Assembly: GCA_001302245.1 (NCBI GenBank)
Contig: LGYU01000015.1
Span: 32,744 to 96,743, forward strand
Origin: Chitinophagaceae bacterium PMP191F
Lineage (GTDB): Bacteria > Bacteroidota > Bacteroidia > Chitinophagales > Chitinophagaceae
Direction: 5' to 3'
DNA length: 64,000 bases
Within the stretch, counting starts at the first letter, position 1; the number at the start of each line of letters is the position of its first letter. The position numbers and the translations under genes were made by a program. Shown piece by piece: positions 44,543-53,386 of this stretch. The notes beneath the pieces are model-generated. The model was given only the letters and a program-made list of their open reading frames with translations. It was not told the DNA's origin and did no database searches.

Positions 44543-45655
44543 TTATTTTCCTGAAACAGTAGCACCATTCAGCAGCAACTGAACCGACTCATTCAGGATA
44601 GCGTATTTATTGGCTGTAAACTGCTCCATTTTATCGGCTGGTAATTTTAACTCGTAGGTATTGTCTTCACTGGCCATTTTCTTGTCAAAGTCAGGGTTAT
44701 ACCTATTAAAATCATCCATGCTCATGGAAACGTTGTTGGCAATGGCCACGGAGTAGAATTTACCGGAAACAGTAATACTTTTGGCGTTGTTCAACTCTTC
44801 CGGGCTTAGTTTACGGGCCAGCAGGTAAGTGGCGGTAACACCAATCTGTTCTGTAGCTTCTGCCTTGGTTAAGGTAGTTACGCTACCCTGGCCTTCCATG
44901 ATATAATGAGTGCCAATAAATTTTTTTACGTGTTTGCGCGATTCTGCAGGCAGGTAATTCTGGAGCTTCCAGAAGTTACGGCTACCACTTTTGCGGATGG
45001 CACTGTATACTTTAGCGGGTCCGCCATTGTAAGCAGCAATTACCAGCAACCAGTCCCCAAATTCTTCATACAGGTCTTTCAGGTAGCGGGCGGCAGCCTG
45101 GGTGCTTTTGGTATAGTTGCGGCGCTCATCCAGTTTACGGTTCACTACCAGGCCCAGTTCACGTGCGGTAACCGGCATAAACTGCCAGGGACCCACTGCA
45201 CCAGCCCAGGAAACGGCAGTGGTTTTCAGTTCAGATTCAATTACTGCCAGGTATTTTAACTCCGTAGGAAGACCATATTTACTGAAAACAGCGTCCATCA
45301 TATTGAAGTAAGGGCGGCCACGCTCTTTGATCTTCAACAGATCGTCCGTGTTATTCTCCATATAATCCTGCACAAACGAAATGGCTTTGGGATTCAGGCG
45401 AACACCGTTTGACGCATTTACAAACAGTTGTTTAAAGCCCACTTTCGGTTCTGCTGTAGCAGCCTTCGCGGGAGACTGGATGGTGTCCCGGAGTACCACA
45501 GTGGTTACTTTTTTACTGCTGGTGTTGTTGTTTTTACCGGAAACCTGTTTGGCAGCAGGTTTTGAAGTACTCTTTTTCTTTCCTCCTCCGATAGCAAAAG
45601 TTGTTGAAAAGCATCCGATTAAAAAGATGCATGCCATTAATAGTTTTCGATTCAT
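44543..45655 (-). CDS. secreted lytic transglycosylase (SLT domain)
   Basis: A 370-residue protein from the second Met; an extra Met at 45658 is possible. It has a signal peptide (about 1-22), then a Lys/Ser/Thr-rich linker. The transglycosylase domain has the catalytic Glu in IESELKTTAVS and the GAVGPWQFMP and AAYNGGPAKVYSAIRKSG motifs of the MltD/SLT type. The C-terminal region has no clear LysM repeat but ends in a short beta domain (VSGKFYSVAIANNVSMSMDDFNRYNPDF). It cuts peptidoglycan in the periplasm or outer membrane. Confidence 0.92.
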   Translation of the reverse strand: MNRKLLMACIFLIGCFSTTFAIGGGKKKSTSKPAAKQVSGKNNNTSSKKVTTVVLRDTIQSPAKAATAEPKVGFKQLFVNASNGVRLNPKAISFVQDYMENNTDDLLKIKERGRPYFNMMDAVFSKYGLPTELKYLAVIESELKTTAVSWAGAVGPWQFMPVTARELGLVVNRKLDERRNYTKSTQAAARYLKDLYEEFGDWLLVIAAYNGGPAKVYSAIRKSGSRNFWKLQNYLPAESRKHVKKFIGTHYIMEGQGSVTTLTKAEATEQIGVTATYLLARKLSPEELNNAKSITVSGKFYSVAIANNVSMSMDDFNRYNPDFDKKMASEDNTYELKLPADKMEQFTANKYAILNESVQLLLNGATVSGK

Positions 45656-45804
45656 CATCGTTTTTTTAACACAATAATGCCGACCCTCAGGTATGGATTA
45701 ACGAATGATGTTTTAAATAGGATGAACTTGGAAACGCTTCACATAGGATGGAAAAAGTGTGCTGATTACAGGACGCCCCGGGTCGAAGGTTTGGGCTTTT
45801 CATT

Positions 45805-47256
45805 TTACTTAGCGTCTCTGTACCGCTCTATCCAATCGTTGGATATACGCAGCAAAGATAACTCGCGAAATCGGTTTGTCATAATCTGCAGCCCATAAGG
45901 CATGCCATTACTGTGCCAAAAAAGCGGAATGGAGATACCGGGAATGCCGGTCAGGTTGGAAAAAACTGTAAAAATGTCAGCCAGGTACATTGCGATGGGG
46001 TCTTCCATCTTTTCGCCGGCTTTAAAAGCAGGGGTGGGAGCAGTAGGAAGAATGATAGCGTCGAAATCTTTGAAAACCAGTTCGGTTTTTTCAATCAGCA
46101 GGCGACGCACCTGTTGGGCCTTCGTAAAATAGGCATCGTAATAACCCGCACTTAATACAAAGGTGCCGAGCATAATACGACGCTGTACTTCCGGGCCAAA
46201 ACCCTGCGATCTTGTCTGTTTATAAAATTCTGTTAACGGGGTATTTTTTTCCACATTGGGGCGGAAACCATACTTAACCCCATCGAAACGGGATAAATTG
46301 GAAGAAGCTTCGGCTGTGGTCAGCACATAGTAAGTGGGAACCACATAGTCCAGGAACTCAAAATCCACGGCTTCAACCTGGTGTCCGTCGGCGCGTAATT
46401 TATCCGTAAGGCCCATAATAGAGCGGCTGATCTCCTGGTCCAGTGCCGGACTTTCAAGGGCTTCTTTAAAATAAGCAATCTTCAGAGGCCTGCCGGCAGC
46501 AGTGGTGCTAGCCGTAGTATAGTGGTCTACCGGTTCCAGGGAAGCGGTGCTGTCATAATCATCGGCACCAGCCATAATTTCCAGCAACAGGGCCACATCG
46601 GGGATGTTATTGGCAAAAATACCGATCTGGTCAAAAGAAGAGGCGTAGGCAATAAGGCCATATCTTGAAATACGACCATAGGTGGGTTTAAGACCTACAA
46701 TGCCGCAGAAATCGGCCGGTTGTCTCACAGAGCCACCGGTATCGCTACCCAGGCTCACCATACACAGGCCAGCCTGTACAGCTACAGCGGAACCTCCGGA
46801 GGAGCCGCCCGGAACACGTTCTTCATCCAGTGCATTCAATACCTTGCCGTAAGCCGAATTTTCATTGGTAGAACCCATAGCAAACTCGTCGCAGTTGGTA
46901 GAGCCGATAATGATGGCTTCTTCATCCAGCAATCGTTCTACTGCGGTAGCGTGATACAGCGGGGTAAAATCTTTTAAAATGGCCGAAGCGGCTGAAACCG
47001 GGTGATCTTTATGACAGATAACATCTTTCAGTGCAATGACCACACCGTGCAGTTTACCCATTGGCTCGCCGGCCTTACGCCGGGCATCCAGGGCTGCTGC
47101 CTGTTGCAAGGCCTCTGCTGCATATACGTTGATATAGGCATTCAGATGACGTTTGCTTTCAATCTGCTGAATATAATACTGCACTGCTTCCGTACAGGAA
47201 GTAGCAGCACTCAGCAGGTCAGCATGGTATTGTGTTATTGATGTGTAAGTAAACAA
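45805..47256 (-). CDS. gatA: Asp-tRNA(Asn)/Glu-tRNA(Gln) amidotransferase subunit A
   Basis: A 483-residue amidase-family subunit supplying ammonia for tRNA-dependent amidation. The Ser-cisSer-Lys triad is visible: Lys in VVIALKDVICHK and the GGSSGGSAVAV segment with both serines, followed by GSDTGGSVRQPADFCGIVGLKPT. The C-terminal amidase end is complete (FWHSNGMPYGLQIM). gatB and gatC are not in the window, so they are encoded elsewhere. It follows tatA by 62 bases on the same strand. Confidence 0.97.
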   Translation of the reverse strand: MFTYTSITQYHADLLSAATSCTEAVQYYIQQIESKRHLNAYINVYAAEALQQAAALDARRKAGEPMGKLHGVVIALKDVICHKDHPVSAASAILKDFTPLYHATAVERLLDEEAIIIGSTNCDEFAMGSTNENSAYGKVLNALDEERVPGGSSGGSAVAVQAGLCMVSLGSDTGGSVRQPADFCGIVGLKPTYGRISRYGLIAYASSFDQIGIFANNIPDVALLLEIMAGADDYDSTASLEPVDHYTTASTTAAGRPLKIAYFKEALESPALDQEISRSIMGLTDKLRADGHQVEAVDFEFLDYVVPTYYVLTTAEASSNLSRFDGVKYGFRPNVEKNTPLTEFYKQTRSQGFGPEVQRRIMLGTFVLSAGYYDAYFTKAQQVRRLLIEKTELVFKDFDAIILPTAPTPAFKAGEKMEDPIAMYLADIFTVFSNLTGIPGISIPLFWHSNGMPYGLQIMTNRFRELSLLRISNDWIERYRDAK

Positions 47257-47318
47257 TCCCTGTTACCGTCTTTGGGGGGAACAATCGGTTTGAAAAAATA
47301 CAGAAAGAGGTACAGTGA

Positions 47319-47543
47319 TTACTGAGGATTGGAAGCTTTGTTAGTAGTATCCTTCTCGTTCATCCCTTCTTCAATCTCTCTTTTCACGTTGCTTTTCGCA
47401 TCATTGAATTCGCGGATACCACGACCCAGACCTCTCATGAACTCAGGAATTTTACGGCCGCCAAATAACACCAGTACTGCGATCACAATCAGGATCCATT
47501 CGCTACCACCTGGCATAGAGAGCATTAAGATATTGTGTAACAT
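47319..47543 (-). CDS. tatA: twin-arginine translocase TatA/E-type subunit
   Basis: A 74-residue protein from ATG 47543. One N-terminal membrane helix (SEWILIVIAVLVLFGG) is followed by the conserved RKIPEFMRGLGRGIREF amphipathic helix and a charged tail ending ASNPQ. This is the standard TatA layout for forming the translocation pore for folded proteins. The upstream TTG is not needed. It lies directly upstream of gatA. Confidence 0.93.
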   Translation of the reverse strand: MLHNILMLSMPGGSEWILIVIAVLVLFGGRKIPEFMRGLGRGIREFNDAKSNVKREIEEGMNEKDTTNKASNPQ

Positions 47544-47706
47544 GATCAAGTATTTACAGTGTGAAGGGCAAAATTATGCCTTTTATAAATGTAAAACGAA
47601 GTTCCACCGGGCAAATTGCAGTTTGATACGGTGAAATATCTATCCTTTACGAGATATTAACGAAAAAGCAAGGCCGGGGGTTGGCAGCGGGTTGTTAAAA
47701 ACGAAA

Positions 47707-47732
47707 TGAGGTTGCTGTTGAAGGCAACCTCA
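47707..47732 (-). terminator. hairpin terminator of rplS
   Basis: A perfect 9-bp stem TGAGGTTGC / GCAACCTCA with an eight-base loop. The minus strand reads on into ATTTCGTTTTTAA, giving a weak T tract. It lies just after the rplS stop. Confidence 0.75.
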
Positions 47733-47768
47733 CCCGGTATATTTTGGTAAATAAACTGCAGCAACAGC

Positions 47769-48140
47769 CTATTTAGCGATAGCCATACGTTTTTCTTTGA
47801 TCCTTGCACTTTTACCGCTACGTTGGCGCTGGAAGTACAATTTAGCACGACGAACACGACCTGTTTTATTCAGCTCGATAGAGTCGATATTGGGAGAGAA
47901 CAGCGGGAACGTTCTTTCAACGCCTATGCTGTCAGAGATTTTGCGTACAGTGAAAGTGGCAGTGCCGCCGGTACCCTGGCGCTTAATCACATCTCCACGG
48001 AAACTCTGGATACGCTCTTTACCACCTTCAATAATTTTATAGTTAACGGTAACATTGTCACCTGCTTTAAAATTAGGGAACTGTTTTGTGGTGGTCAACT
48101 GCTCGTGTATAAACTGAACTGCTGCGTTCATGACTTTCAA
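47769..48140 (-). CDS. rplS: 50S ribosomal protein L19
   Basis: A 123-residue L19 with the family segments [22 protein letters not shown] and [36 protein letters not shown] and [20 protein letters not shown]. It sits at the interface of the two ribosomal subunits. Alone here, with rny 64 bases upstream on the same strand. Confidence 0.98.
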   Translation of the reverse strand: MKVMNAAVQFIHEQLTTTKQFPNFKAGDNVTVNYKIIEGGKERIQSFRGDVIKRQGTGGTATFTVRKISDSIGVERTFPLFSPNIDSIELNKTGRVRRAKLYFQRQRSGKSARIKEKRMAIAK

Positions 48141-48203
48141 ATTTTAAGGGAGGCAAAGGTAGCTAAAAAATCCCATTTACCCCGAATTATTATCTATTAT
48201 TTT

Positions 48204-49769
48204 TTACTTCGCTACGTTTACGGCGCGTTTTTCCCTGATCACGGTTACTTTAATCTGGCCTGGGAAGGTCATTTCGGTCTGGATCTTCTGAGCTATTTCA
48301 AACGATAGCTTATCGGAATCGTTGTCTGTAACTTTATCAGCCTCAACAATTACACGCAATTCACGACCTGCCTGGATGGCATATGCCTTTTCAACACCGG
48401 GATATGACATGGCCAGGTTTTCCAGGTCTTTGATACGCTGCAGGTATTGCTGCATAATTTCGCGGCGTGCGCCGGGGCGTGCACCACTGATGGCGTCACA
48501 AGCCTGTACGATGGGCGAAATAACGTATTGCATTTCCATCTCATCGTGGTGGGCACCAATGGCATTTACCACTGCAGGGTTCTCGCCGTATTTTTCGGCC
48601 AGTTTAGCACCCAGCAATGCATGGCTCAGCTCTGTTTCTTCATCAGGAACCTTGCCAATATCGTGCAGCAGACCTGCTCTTTTTGCCAGTTTGGGGTTCA
48701 TACCCAGTTCTGAAGCCATGATAGCACAGAGGTTGGCTACCTCACGACTGTGCATCAGCAGGTTCTGACCGTAAGAAGAGCGGAAACGCATTTTACCTAC
48801 AATACGCACCAGTTCTTTATGTAAACCGTGAATACCCAGTTCAATAACAGTACGCTCACCAATTTCCATTACCTGCTCTTCAATCTGGCGACGTGTTTTT
48901 TCTACCACTTCCTCAATACGGGCAGGGTGAATACGGCCGTCGGCCACCAGGCGCTGCAGGCTTAAACGTGCAATTTCACGACGCAGGGGGTCGAATGAAG
49001 AAAGGATGATGGCTTCCGGGGTGTCATCTACAATCAGGTCAACACCGGTGGCTGCCTCAATGGCACGGATATTACGTCCTTCACGACCAATGATCTGGCC
49101 TTTGATCTCATCGCTTTCCAGGTTGAAAACAGTAATGGAGTTTTCAATAGCCTGTTCAGCAGCAGTACGTTGTATAGATTGGATAATAATCTTGCGGGCT
49201 TCTTTGTTGGCTTTCTGCTTGGCATCATCAATAATGTCCTGTTGCAGTGCCAGCGCCTGTGTATGAGCTTCGTTCTTCAGGCTTTCTACCAGTTGTGTCT
49301 TTGCTTCTTCTGCAGTTAAACCGGCAATTTTTTCCAGGCGGCGGATATGTTCTTCCTGGTGTTTTTCCAGCTCAGTGCGTTTCAGGTTCACTACTTCAAT
49401 CTGGCGATTGAGATTTTCTTTAATGGCATCGTTCTCTTTTACCTGTTTTTCCAGTTGCTCCAGTTTGGAGTTAACGGACTGCTCTTTCTGACGGGCCCTG
49501 TTTTCAGATTCACCCAGTTTGCGATTACGTTCCAGTACTTCTTTATCGTGTTCTGCCCTTAACTGAAGAAATTTCTCTTTGGCCTCTAATTGTTTCTGCT
49601 GTTTTACCGTTTCAGCGTTGGCTTGTGCATCGGCAAGGAGTTTTTTGGCTTGTTGTTCGGCTTCGTCAATACGTTGTTGTGTATTTTTGGCAAAGATGAA
49701 TTTCCCCGCTACAATTCCGCCCACCAGGGCTACTCCCCCCACTATATAGGTAAGAATATTTTGATCCAT
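48204..49769 (-). CDS. rny: ribonuclease Y
   Basis: A 521-residue membrane-anchored endoribonuclease. A single N-terminal membrane helix ([18 protein letters not shown]) precedes a long coiled coil (about 30-190), then a KH domain with [15 protein letters not shown] and an HD domain with [21 protein letters not shown] and AHHDEMEM. The order and length are those of RNase Y, the main decay-initiating enzyme where RNase E is absent. It lies 64 bases upstream of rplS on the minus strand. Confidence 0.97.
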   Translation of the reverse strand: MDQNILTYIVGGVALVGGIVAGKFIFAKNTQQRIDEAEQQAKKLLADAQANAETVKQQKQLEAKEKFLQLRAEHDKEVLERNRKLGESENRARQKEQSVNSKLEQLEKQVKENDAIKENLNRQIEVVNLKRTELEKHQEEHIRRLEKIAGLTAEEAKTQLVESLKNEAHTQALALQQDIIDDAKQKANKEARKIIIQSIQRTAAEQAIENSITVFNLESDEIKGQIIGREGRNIRAIEAATGVDLIVDDTPEAIILSSFDPLRREIARLSLQRLVADGRIHPARIEEVVEKTRRQIEEQVMEIGERTVIELGIHGLHKELVRIVGKMRFRSSYGQNLLMHSREVANLCAIMASELGMNPKLAKRAGLLHDIGKVPDEETELSHALLGAKLAEKYGENPAVVNAIGAHHDEMEMQYVISPIVQACDAISGARPGARREIMQQYLQRIKDLENLAMSYPGVEKAYAIQAGRELRVIVEADKVTDNDSDKLSFEIAQKIQTEMTFPGQIKVTVIREKRAVNVAK

Positions 49770-50001
49770 TGTGTTTTACAAATTTTGATTGTTCTGTTAT
49801 GTTGACCATCCTTTCCATGAATAATAAAAAGGCCATAGGAGGATGCAATTATGCGAAAATACGAAAAAACAGCTTCAGGAAACCAATAACCATAGCGGGA
49901 TACCGGGGGAAACCGCCTGATTTGTATAGCCGGTAACAGGTGGATGAGCGCATTTTGGTACATTTAATGCTCTGATTGTGCAACATTAACTCCATTAAAC
50001 A

Positions 50002-51150
50002 ATGAAGAAAACAGGATTATTGATACTCAGTGTAGTGAGCACCTGCGTGGCATTGGCCCAGGAAAAACCTTTCTCTATCCAGGGTGATGTAAGTAAAGTA
50101 AATTACCCCGTTAGCAAAGTATATCTGTCCTACCGGGTAAACGGCGAATCCAAATCGGACAGTTTTGAGGTAAAGGACGGGAAATACAGTTTTGCGGGTA
50201 AACTGGTAGAACCTGTGGCGGCCAGGATATACCTGCTGACCGATACCGTTATTAAGGGTAAAAACTATACTTACAGCCTACCCAAAAACAGCAAAACCAT
50301 TTTTATAGAACCAGCTTCCATGAAGATCAGCCATGTGGATTCTTTTGTCAATCTGCAGTTGAACGGCTCCAAATCCAATGCGGCGTTTGTGAAAATGGAA
50401 GAGTTCATGAAACCGTATAATGCTCAGATGAAAGCTGTAAGCGACGAAGCTATGACCATGAAAGACCGCAGTGAAGAGAACATTAAGAAGATACGTGAAA
50501 AATACAGCCAGGCAGAAGCTGAGATCAAAAAAGGATATAAAGAATACATTGAAAAAAATCTCCAATCACCGGTAGCCTTATATGCACTGGGTCAGTTTGC
50601 AGGTTATGAGATCAATGCCACTGAAGTAGAACCGGTGTTTAATACATTACCCGCTGCAACCCGTTCACTGCCTACCGGAAAAGAACTGGGCAGCCGTATT
50701 GAAATTGCCAGGAAAACTGGTATCGGCCAGTATGCTATGGATTTTACCCAGAACGATACATTGGGTAATCCTGTAAGCCTGTCTTCTTTTAAAGGCAAAT
50801 ATGTACTGGTTGATTTCTGGGCCAGTTGGTGCGGCCCCTGCCGTGCTGAAAACCCTAACGTGGTAAAGGCGTTCAATAAATTTAAGGACAAAGGATTTAC
50901 CATTATAGGTGTATCGCTGGACAGACCCGAAGCCAAAGACAAATGGATAGAAGCGATCCATAAAGATCAGCTTACCTGGACGCATGTATCAGATCTGAAA
51001 TACTGGAAAAATGCTGTGGCTTTGCAGTACGATGTACGCGGTATTCCTTTCAACCTGTTGCTGGATCCGCAGGGTAAAATCATCGGCAGAAGTTTGCGTG
51101 GTGAAGAACTGGAGAAAAAACTGGCCGATGCAATGGGCGTAGCCAATTAA
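50002..51150 (+). CDS. TlpA-like thioredoxin-fold lipoprotein with DUF4369
   Basis: A 382-residue periplasmic protein with a signal peptide (about 1-19). The N-terminal part (about 25-130) resembles DUF4369, and a helical linker (130-200) leads to a TlpA/AhpC-like thioredoxin domain with FWASWCGPCRAENP, in which both Cys are present, and DVRGIPFNLLLDPQGKIIG. It reduces or isomerises periplasmic disulfides, for example in cytochrome maturation or oxidative stress. The paired Met-Lys region of the linker is common in such Bacteroidota proteins. A terminator follows the stop. Confidence 0.9.
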   Translation: MKKTGLLILSVVSTCVALAQEKPFSIQGDVSKVNYPVSKVYLSYRVNGESKSDSFEVKDGKYSFAGKLVEPVAARIYLLTDTVIKGKNYTYSLPKNSKTIFIEPASMKISHVDSFVNLQLNGSKSNAAFVKMEEFMKPYNAQMKAVSDEAMTMKDRSEENIKKIREKYSQAEAEIKKGYKEYIEKNLQSPVALYALGQFAGYEINATEVEPVFNTLPAATRSLPTGKELGSRIEIARKTGIGQYAMDFTQNDTLGNPVSLSSFKGKYVLVDFWASWCGPCRAENPNVVKAFNKFKDKGFTIIGVSLDRPEAKDKWIEAIHKDQLTWTHVSDLKYWKNAVALQYDVRGIPFNLLLDPQGKIIGRSLRGEELEKKLADAMGVAN

Positions 51151-51172
51151 AAAATATACAGCATCTCATTTA

Positions 51173-51196
51173 AAAGCTCCGCAGGGAGCTTTTTTT
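51173..51196 (+). terminator. rho-independent terminator
   Basis: AAAGCTCC / GGAGCTTT forms a stem with loop GCAG, followed by TTTTTT. It ends the TlpA-like gene. Confidence 0.9.
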
Positions 51197-51354
51197 ATGT
51201 CGGCACACAGAATCGTATTAATTGTTGATGGTTTGTTGACTGCGTTTTTTACAAAATGCCCGGATTGTTACATATTGCAACCCGGTAAGAAAAAGACACG
51301 TCTGTAATAACTGCCGGAAAAGCCAACTTATTTCTAAACACCACTTAATATAAT

Positions 51355-52218
51355 ATGAGAAGTATTGCACTGTTTACATTGTTGTTTGTATCGGGTACTG
51401 CTATGTGCCAGACCCTGAATCGTAAAGCCGTTTTTAGCAAGGATCAGCAATTGGAAAAAAAGGCTGATATGAAGATCAGCTTTGGTATGGAAATGATGGG
51501 CCAGACGATCGAAATTATAAGTGAAAACAATATTACTTCGTTGATGGCAGTAAAAAGCGTATCAGATAAAGGGTATGACATTTCCAGTATTATTAAGCAC
51601 GTGGTTTCCAATACCGGGGCTATGGGACAGAACATGAGCTATGATTCTGACAAACCCGGAACTGAAGACAACGAGGTGGCCAAGGTGATGAAAAAGATGG
51701 TAGGCAAAACCGCTAATTTTTCTGTAGATAAAAAGGGTTATATCACTGCATCAGACGATACTACAAGCGCCGGTGATGGAATGGGCCAGCTTCCGGGAAT
51801 GGGCAGTGGTATGATAAGCGGGCTGAGTGCTGCACAGGGCAAAGTGGGTGCTACTTTTGAACTGGTTGCCCCTGTGCCTGACAAAGTACTGAAAGCCGGC
51901 GATACCTGGTCTGATTCTACAATTGATAAGGACAGCAAACAGGTGAGCAACTATAAAGTGGTAAGTATTGCCAATAATATTGCTACTGTAGCACTGGACG
52001 GAACGGTAAGCCGTAAAGGTGAAACCGAAGCTGAAGGTATGACCGTGAACATGGATATGAAAGGTAAAATGGCTGGTGAAATGCTGGTGGATGTAGCTAC
52101 CGGCATTGTCAAAAAACGTTCAATGGAACTGACCGGAAATGGTAATATGGAAATCATGGGACAGTCTGTGCCTTTTACCATGAAGATGACGATGGGCGAA
52201 AATGTTAATCCGAAATAA
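51355..52218 (+). CDS. secreted hypothetical protein, DUF6263-like
   Basis: A 287-residue exported protein with a signal peptide (about 1-18, ending AMCQ). The mature part is rich in short beta-strand patterns with Met- and Gly-rich loops (GMEMMGQTIEIIS, GDGMGQLPGMGSGMISGL, VNMDMKGKMAGEM) and conserved GDTWSDS and KVVSIANNIATVAL segments, which resemble the DUF6263 family. No catalytic motif is visible. It is probably periplasmic or surface-located. It converges on zapA with no gap. Confidence 0.72.
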   Translation: MRSIALFTLLFVSGTAMCQTLNRKAVFSKDQQLEKKADMKISFGMEMMGQTIEIISENNITSLMAVKSVSDKGYDISSIIKHVVSNTGAMGQNMSYDSDKPGTEDNEVAKVMKKMVGKTANFSVDKKGYITASDDTTSAGDGMGQLPGMGSGMISGLSAAQGKVGATFELVAPVPDKVLKAGDTWSDSTIDKDSKQVSNYKVVSIANNIATVALDGTVSRKGETEAEGMTVNMDMKGKMAGEMLVDVATGIVKKRSMELTGNGNMEIMGQSVPFTMKMTMGENVNPK

Positions 52219-52509
52219 TTATCCCTGAAGTATTTTATCTAACACCTTTTCAAAGGCCTGCAGATGCCCTTCGGCCTCTGCTTCAAAAAGCGACTGGTTT
52301 CCGGTCGCTTTTTGTTGTGTGGCATACCACAGCACTACCATTGAAATGTAGTCCTGCATATCCTTACCGGCAAACTGCGTTTTGAACTCAATGATCTTAT
52401 CATTTATCAATTTAAGGGTTTTCCTTACTACCTCTTCATCGGCAGTTGCAATGCGGATGCGGTAAGTTCTGTCGCCTATTACAATATTTACCGGAATTAA
52501 TTCTTCCAT
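52219..52509 (-). CDS. zapA: cell division protein ZapA
   Basis: A 96-residue ZapA that binds and bundles FtsZ. It has the N-terminal beta hairpin (IPVNIVIGDRTYRIRIAT) and the long C-terminal coiled coil starting EEVVRKTLKLINDKIIEF. It abuts the DUF6263-like gene stop on the opposite strand. It probably forms one unit with the coiled-coil protein and pheT, which lie upstream on the same strand. Confidence 0.9.
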   Translation of the reverse strand: MEELIPVNIVIGDRTYRIRIATADEEVVRKTLKLINDKIIEFKTQFAGKDMQDYISMVVLWYATQQKATGNQSLFEAEAEGHLQAFEKVLDKILQG

Positions 52510-52621
52510 TACTTGCTAATTTGAAAAGCTTGTTATAAATTTATCCACATTCAATTCACACGTTACCTCTGGACAATTTTTATCGGGCAAAAGATAGACG
52601 CGAAACAAAAAGAGATATTCT

Positions 52622-52912
52622 ATGATTACTGTACCAAACCAAAACCCAACAATGAACATGTTCGCTAAAATCAAGTCACCCGTCTTCATTGACGCCCTGA
52701 CGCTCGAACTGGTAGCCCCTTTAAGATCCAGCCTTAAAGCCATATTGCGCGATGAACGTGGTTGTGAATGCAGCCGTCTTGAAACCAGCGTGCCGCAAGG
52801 CGATAAAACTCTTACCTGGAAAGGCCTCAACGATCTGCCCTATGGTGTATACACATTAGAACTGTCGCAGGGTGAAGACGAAATGAAAATGCGTCTGGTC
52901 AAAAGGATCTGA
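52622..52912 (+). CDS. small cytoplasmic protein resembling a T9SS/Ig-like beta domain
   Basis: A 96-residue protein on the plus strand between zapA and the coiled-coil gene. It lacks a signal peptide. The pattern ALTLELVAPLRSSLKAILRD, then GLNDLPYGVYTLELSQG and MRLVKRI, matches the beta-sandwich layout of a type IX sorting domain, but without the exported remainder. It converges on the coiled-coil gene. The ATG at 52622 may be preceded by better starts within the frame (52652). I consider it real but weakly supported. Confidence 0.6.
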   Translation: MITVPNQNPTMNMFAKIKSPVFIDALTLELVAPLRSSLKAILRDERGCECSRLETSVPQGDKTLTWKGLNDLPYGVYTLELSQGEDEMKMRLVKRI

Positions 52913-52919
52913 TCACTTT

Positions 52920-53210
52920 TTACCCACTGCTTAACATGGCAATACACCGGTCTATTTCCCGGACGTATTGGGCCAGTTTTTTGTCCAATTCTTTTTTCTC
53001 AGCGTCATCCAGTTGACCGGTAGCTGTTTGTAATGCGGTTACTTTCAGCATCAGCTCATCCATTTTCTGACGCTGTAATTCCTCTTTCTCTTGCAGGGCA
53101 GCCAGTTCCTTACTGAGTTGTTCATTTTCCTTTTGCAGCAATTGGTATTGCTGCAGCACCTGCTGCAGTTTATCATTTACCCGTTTCCATGTTTGTTCTG
53201 CCTGCGACAT
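52920..53210 (-). CDS. coiled-coil protein beside zapA
   Basis: A 96-residue protein that is almost wholly helical: LLQKENEQLSKELAALQEKE and related heptads span residues 15-70, and the end is QYVREIDRCIAMLSSG. Such ZapB-like or structural coiled coils are commonly encoded between pheT and zapA in Bacteroidota, and a cell-division role is inferred from that position. Confidence 0.75.
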   Translation of the reverse strand: MSQAEQTWKRVNDKLQQVLQQYQLLQKENEQLSKELAALQEKEELQRQKMDELMLKVTALQTATGQLDDAEKKELDKKLAQYVREIDRCIAMLSSG

Positions 53211-53261
53211 AGCGGTCCCGTTTTACAAATACGGGTGTAAAGTTGGGGGTTCTGTATAATA

Positions 53262-53340
53262 TACGTTGTACAATGGCTCTGCTATTCGTTGCCAGGATGG
53301 ATGCATTATAATGCATATACCAGCATTGTTGTACAAGCAT
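53262..53340. other. structured intergenic element with palindromes
   Basis: The region has TTGTACAA at 53266 and 53329, and the perfect palindrome ATGCATTATAATGCAT at 53301-53316 between them. The outer arms TTGTACAATG and CATTGTTGTACAA can pair with a three-base insert. It lies between the coiled-coil gene and pheT. It may be a small RNA or a regulatory structure; no family match was tested. Confidence 0.4.
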
Positions 53341-53386
53341 CAGTTGTTTTCCATGCTGTGCAATTTCCGTGCAAGGATCGGGCAAA

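Noticed and set aside
52541..52549. A single perfect DnaA box (TTATCCACA)
   Set aside because: One site alone is expected by chance and has no neighbours.
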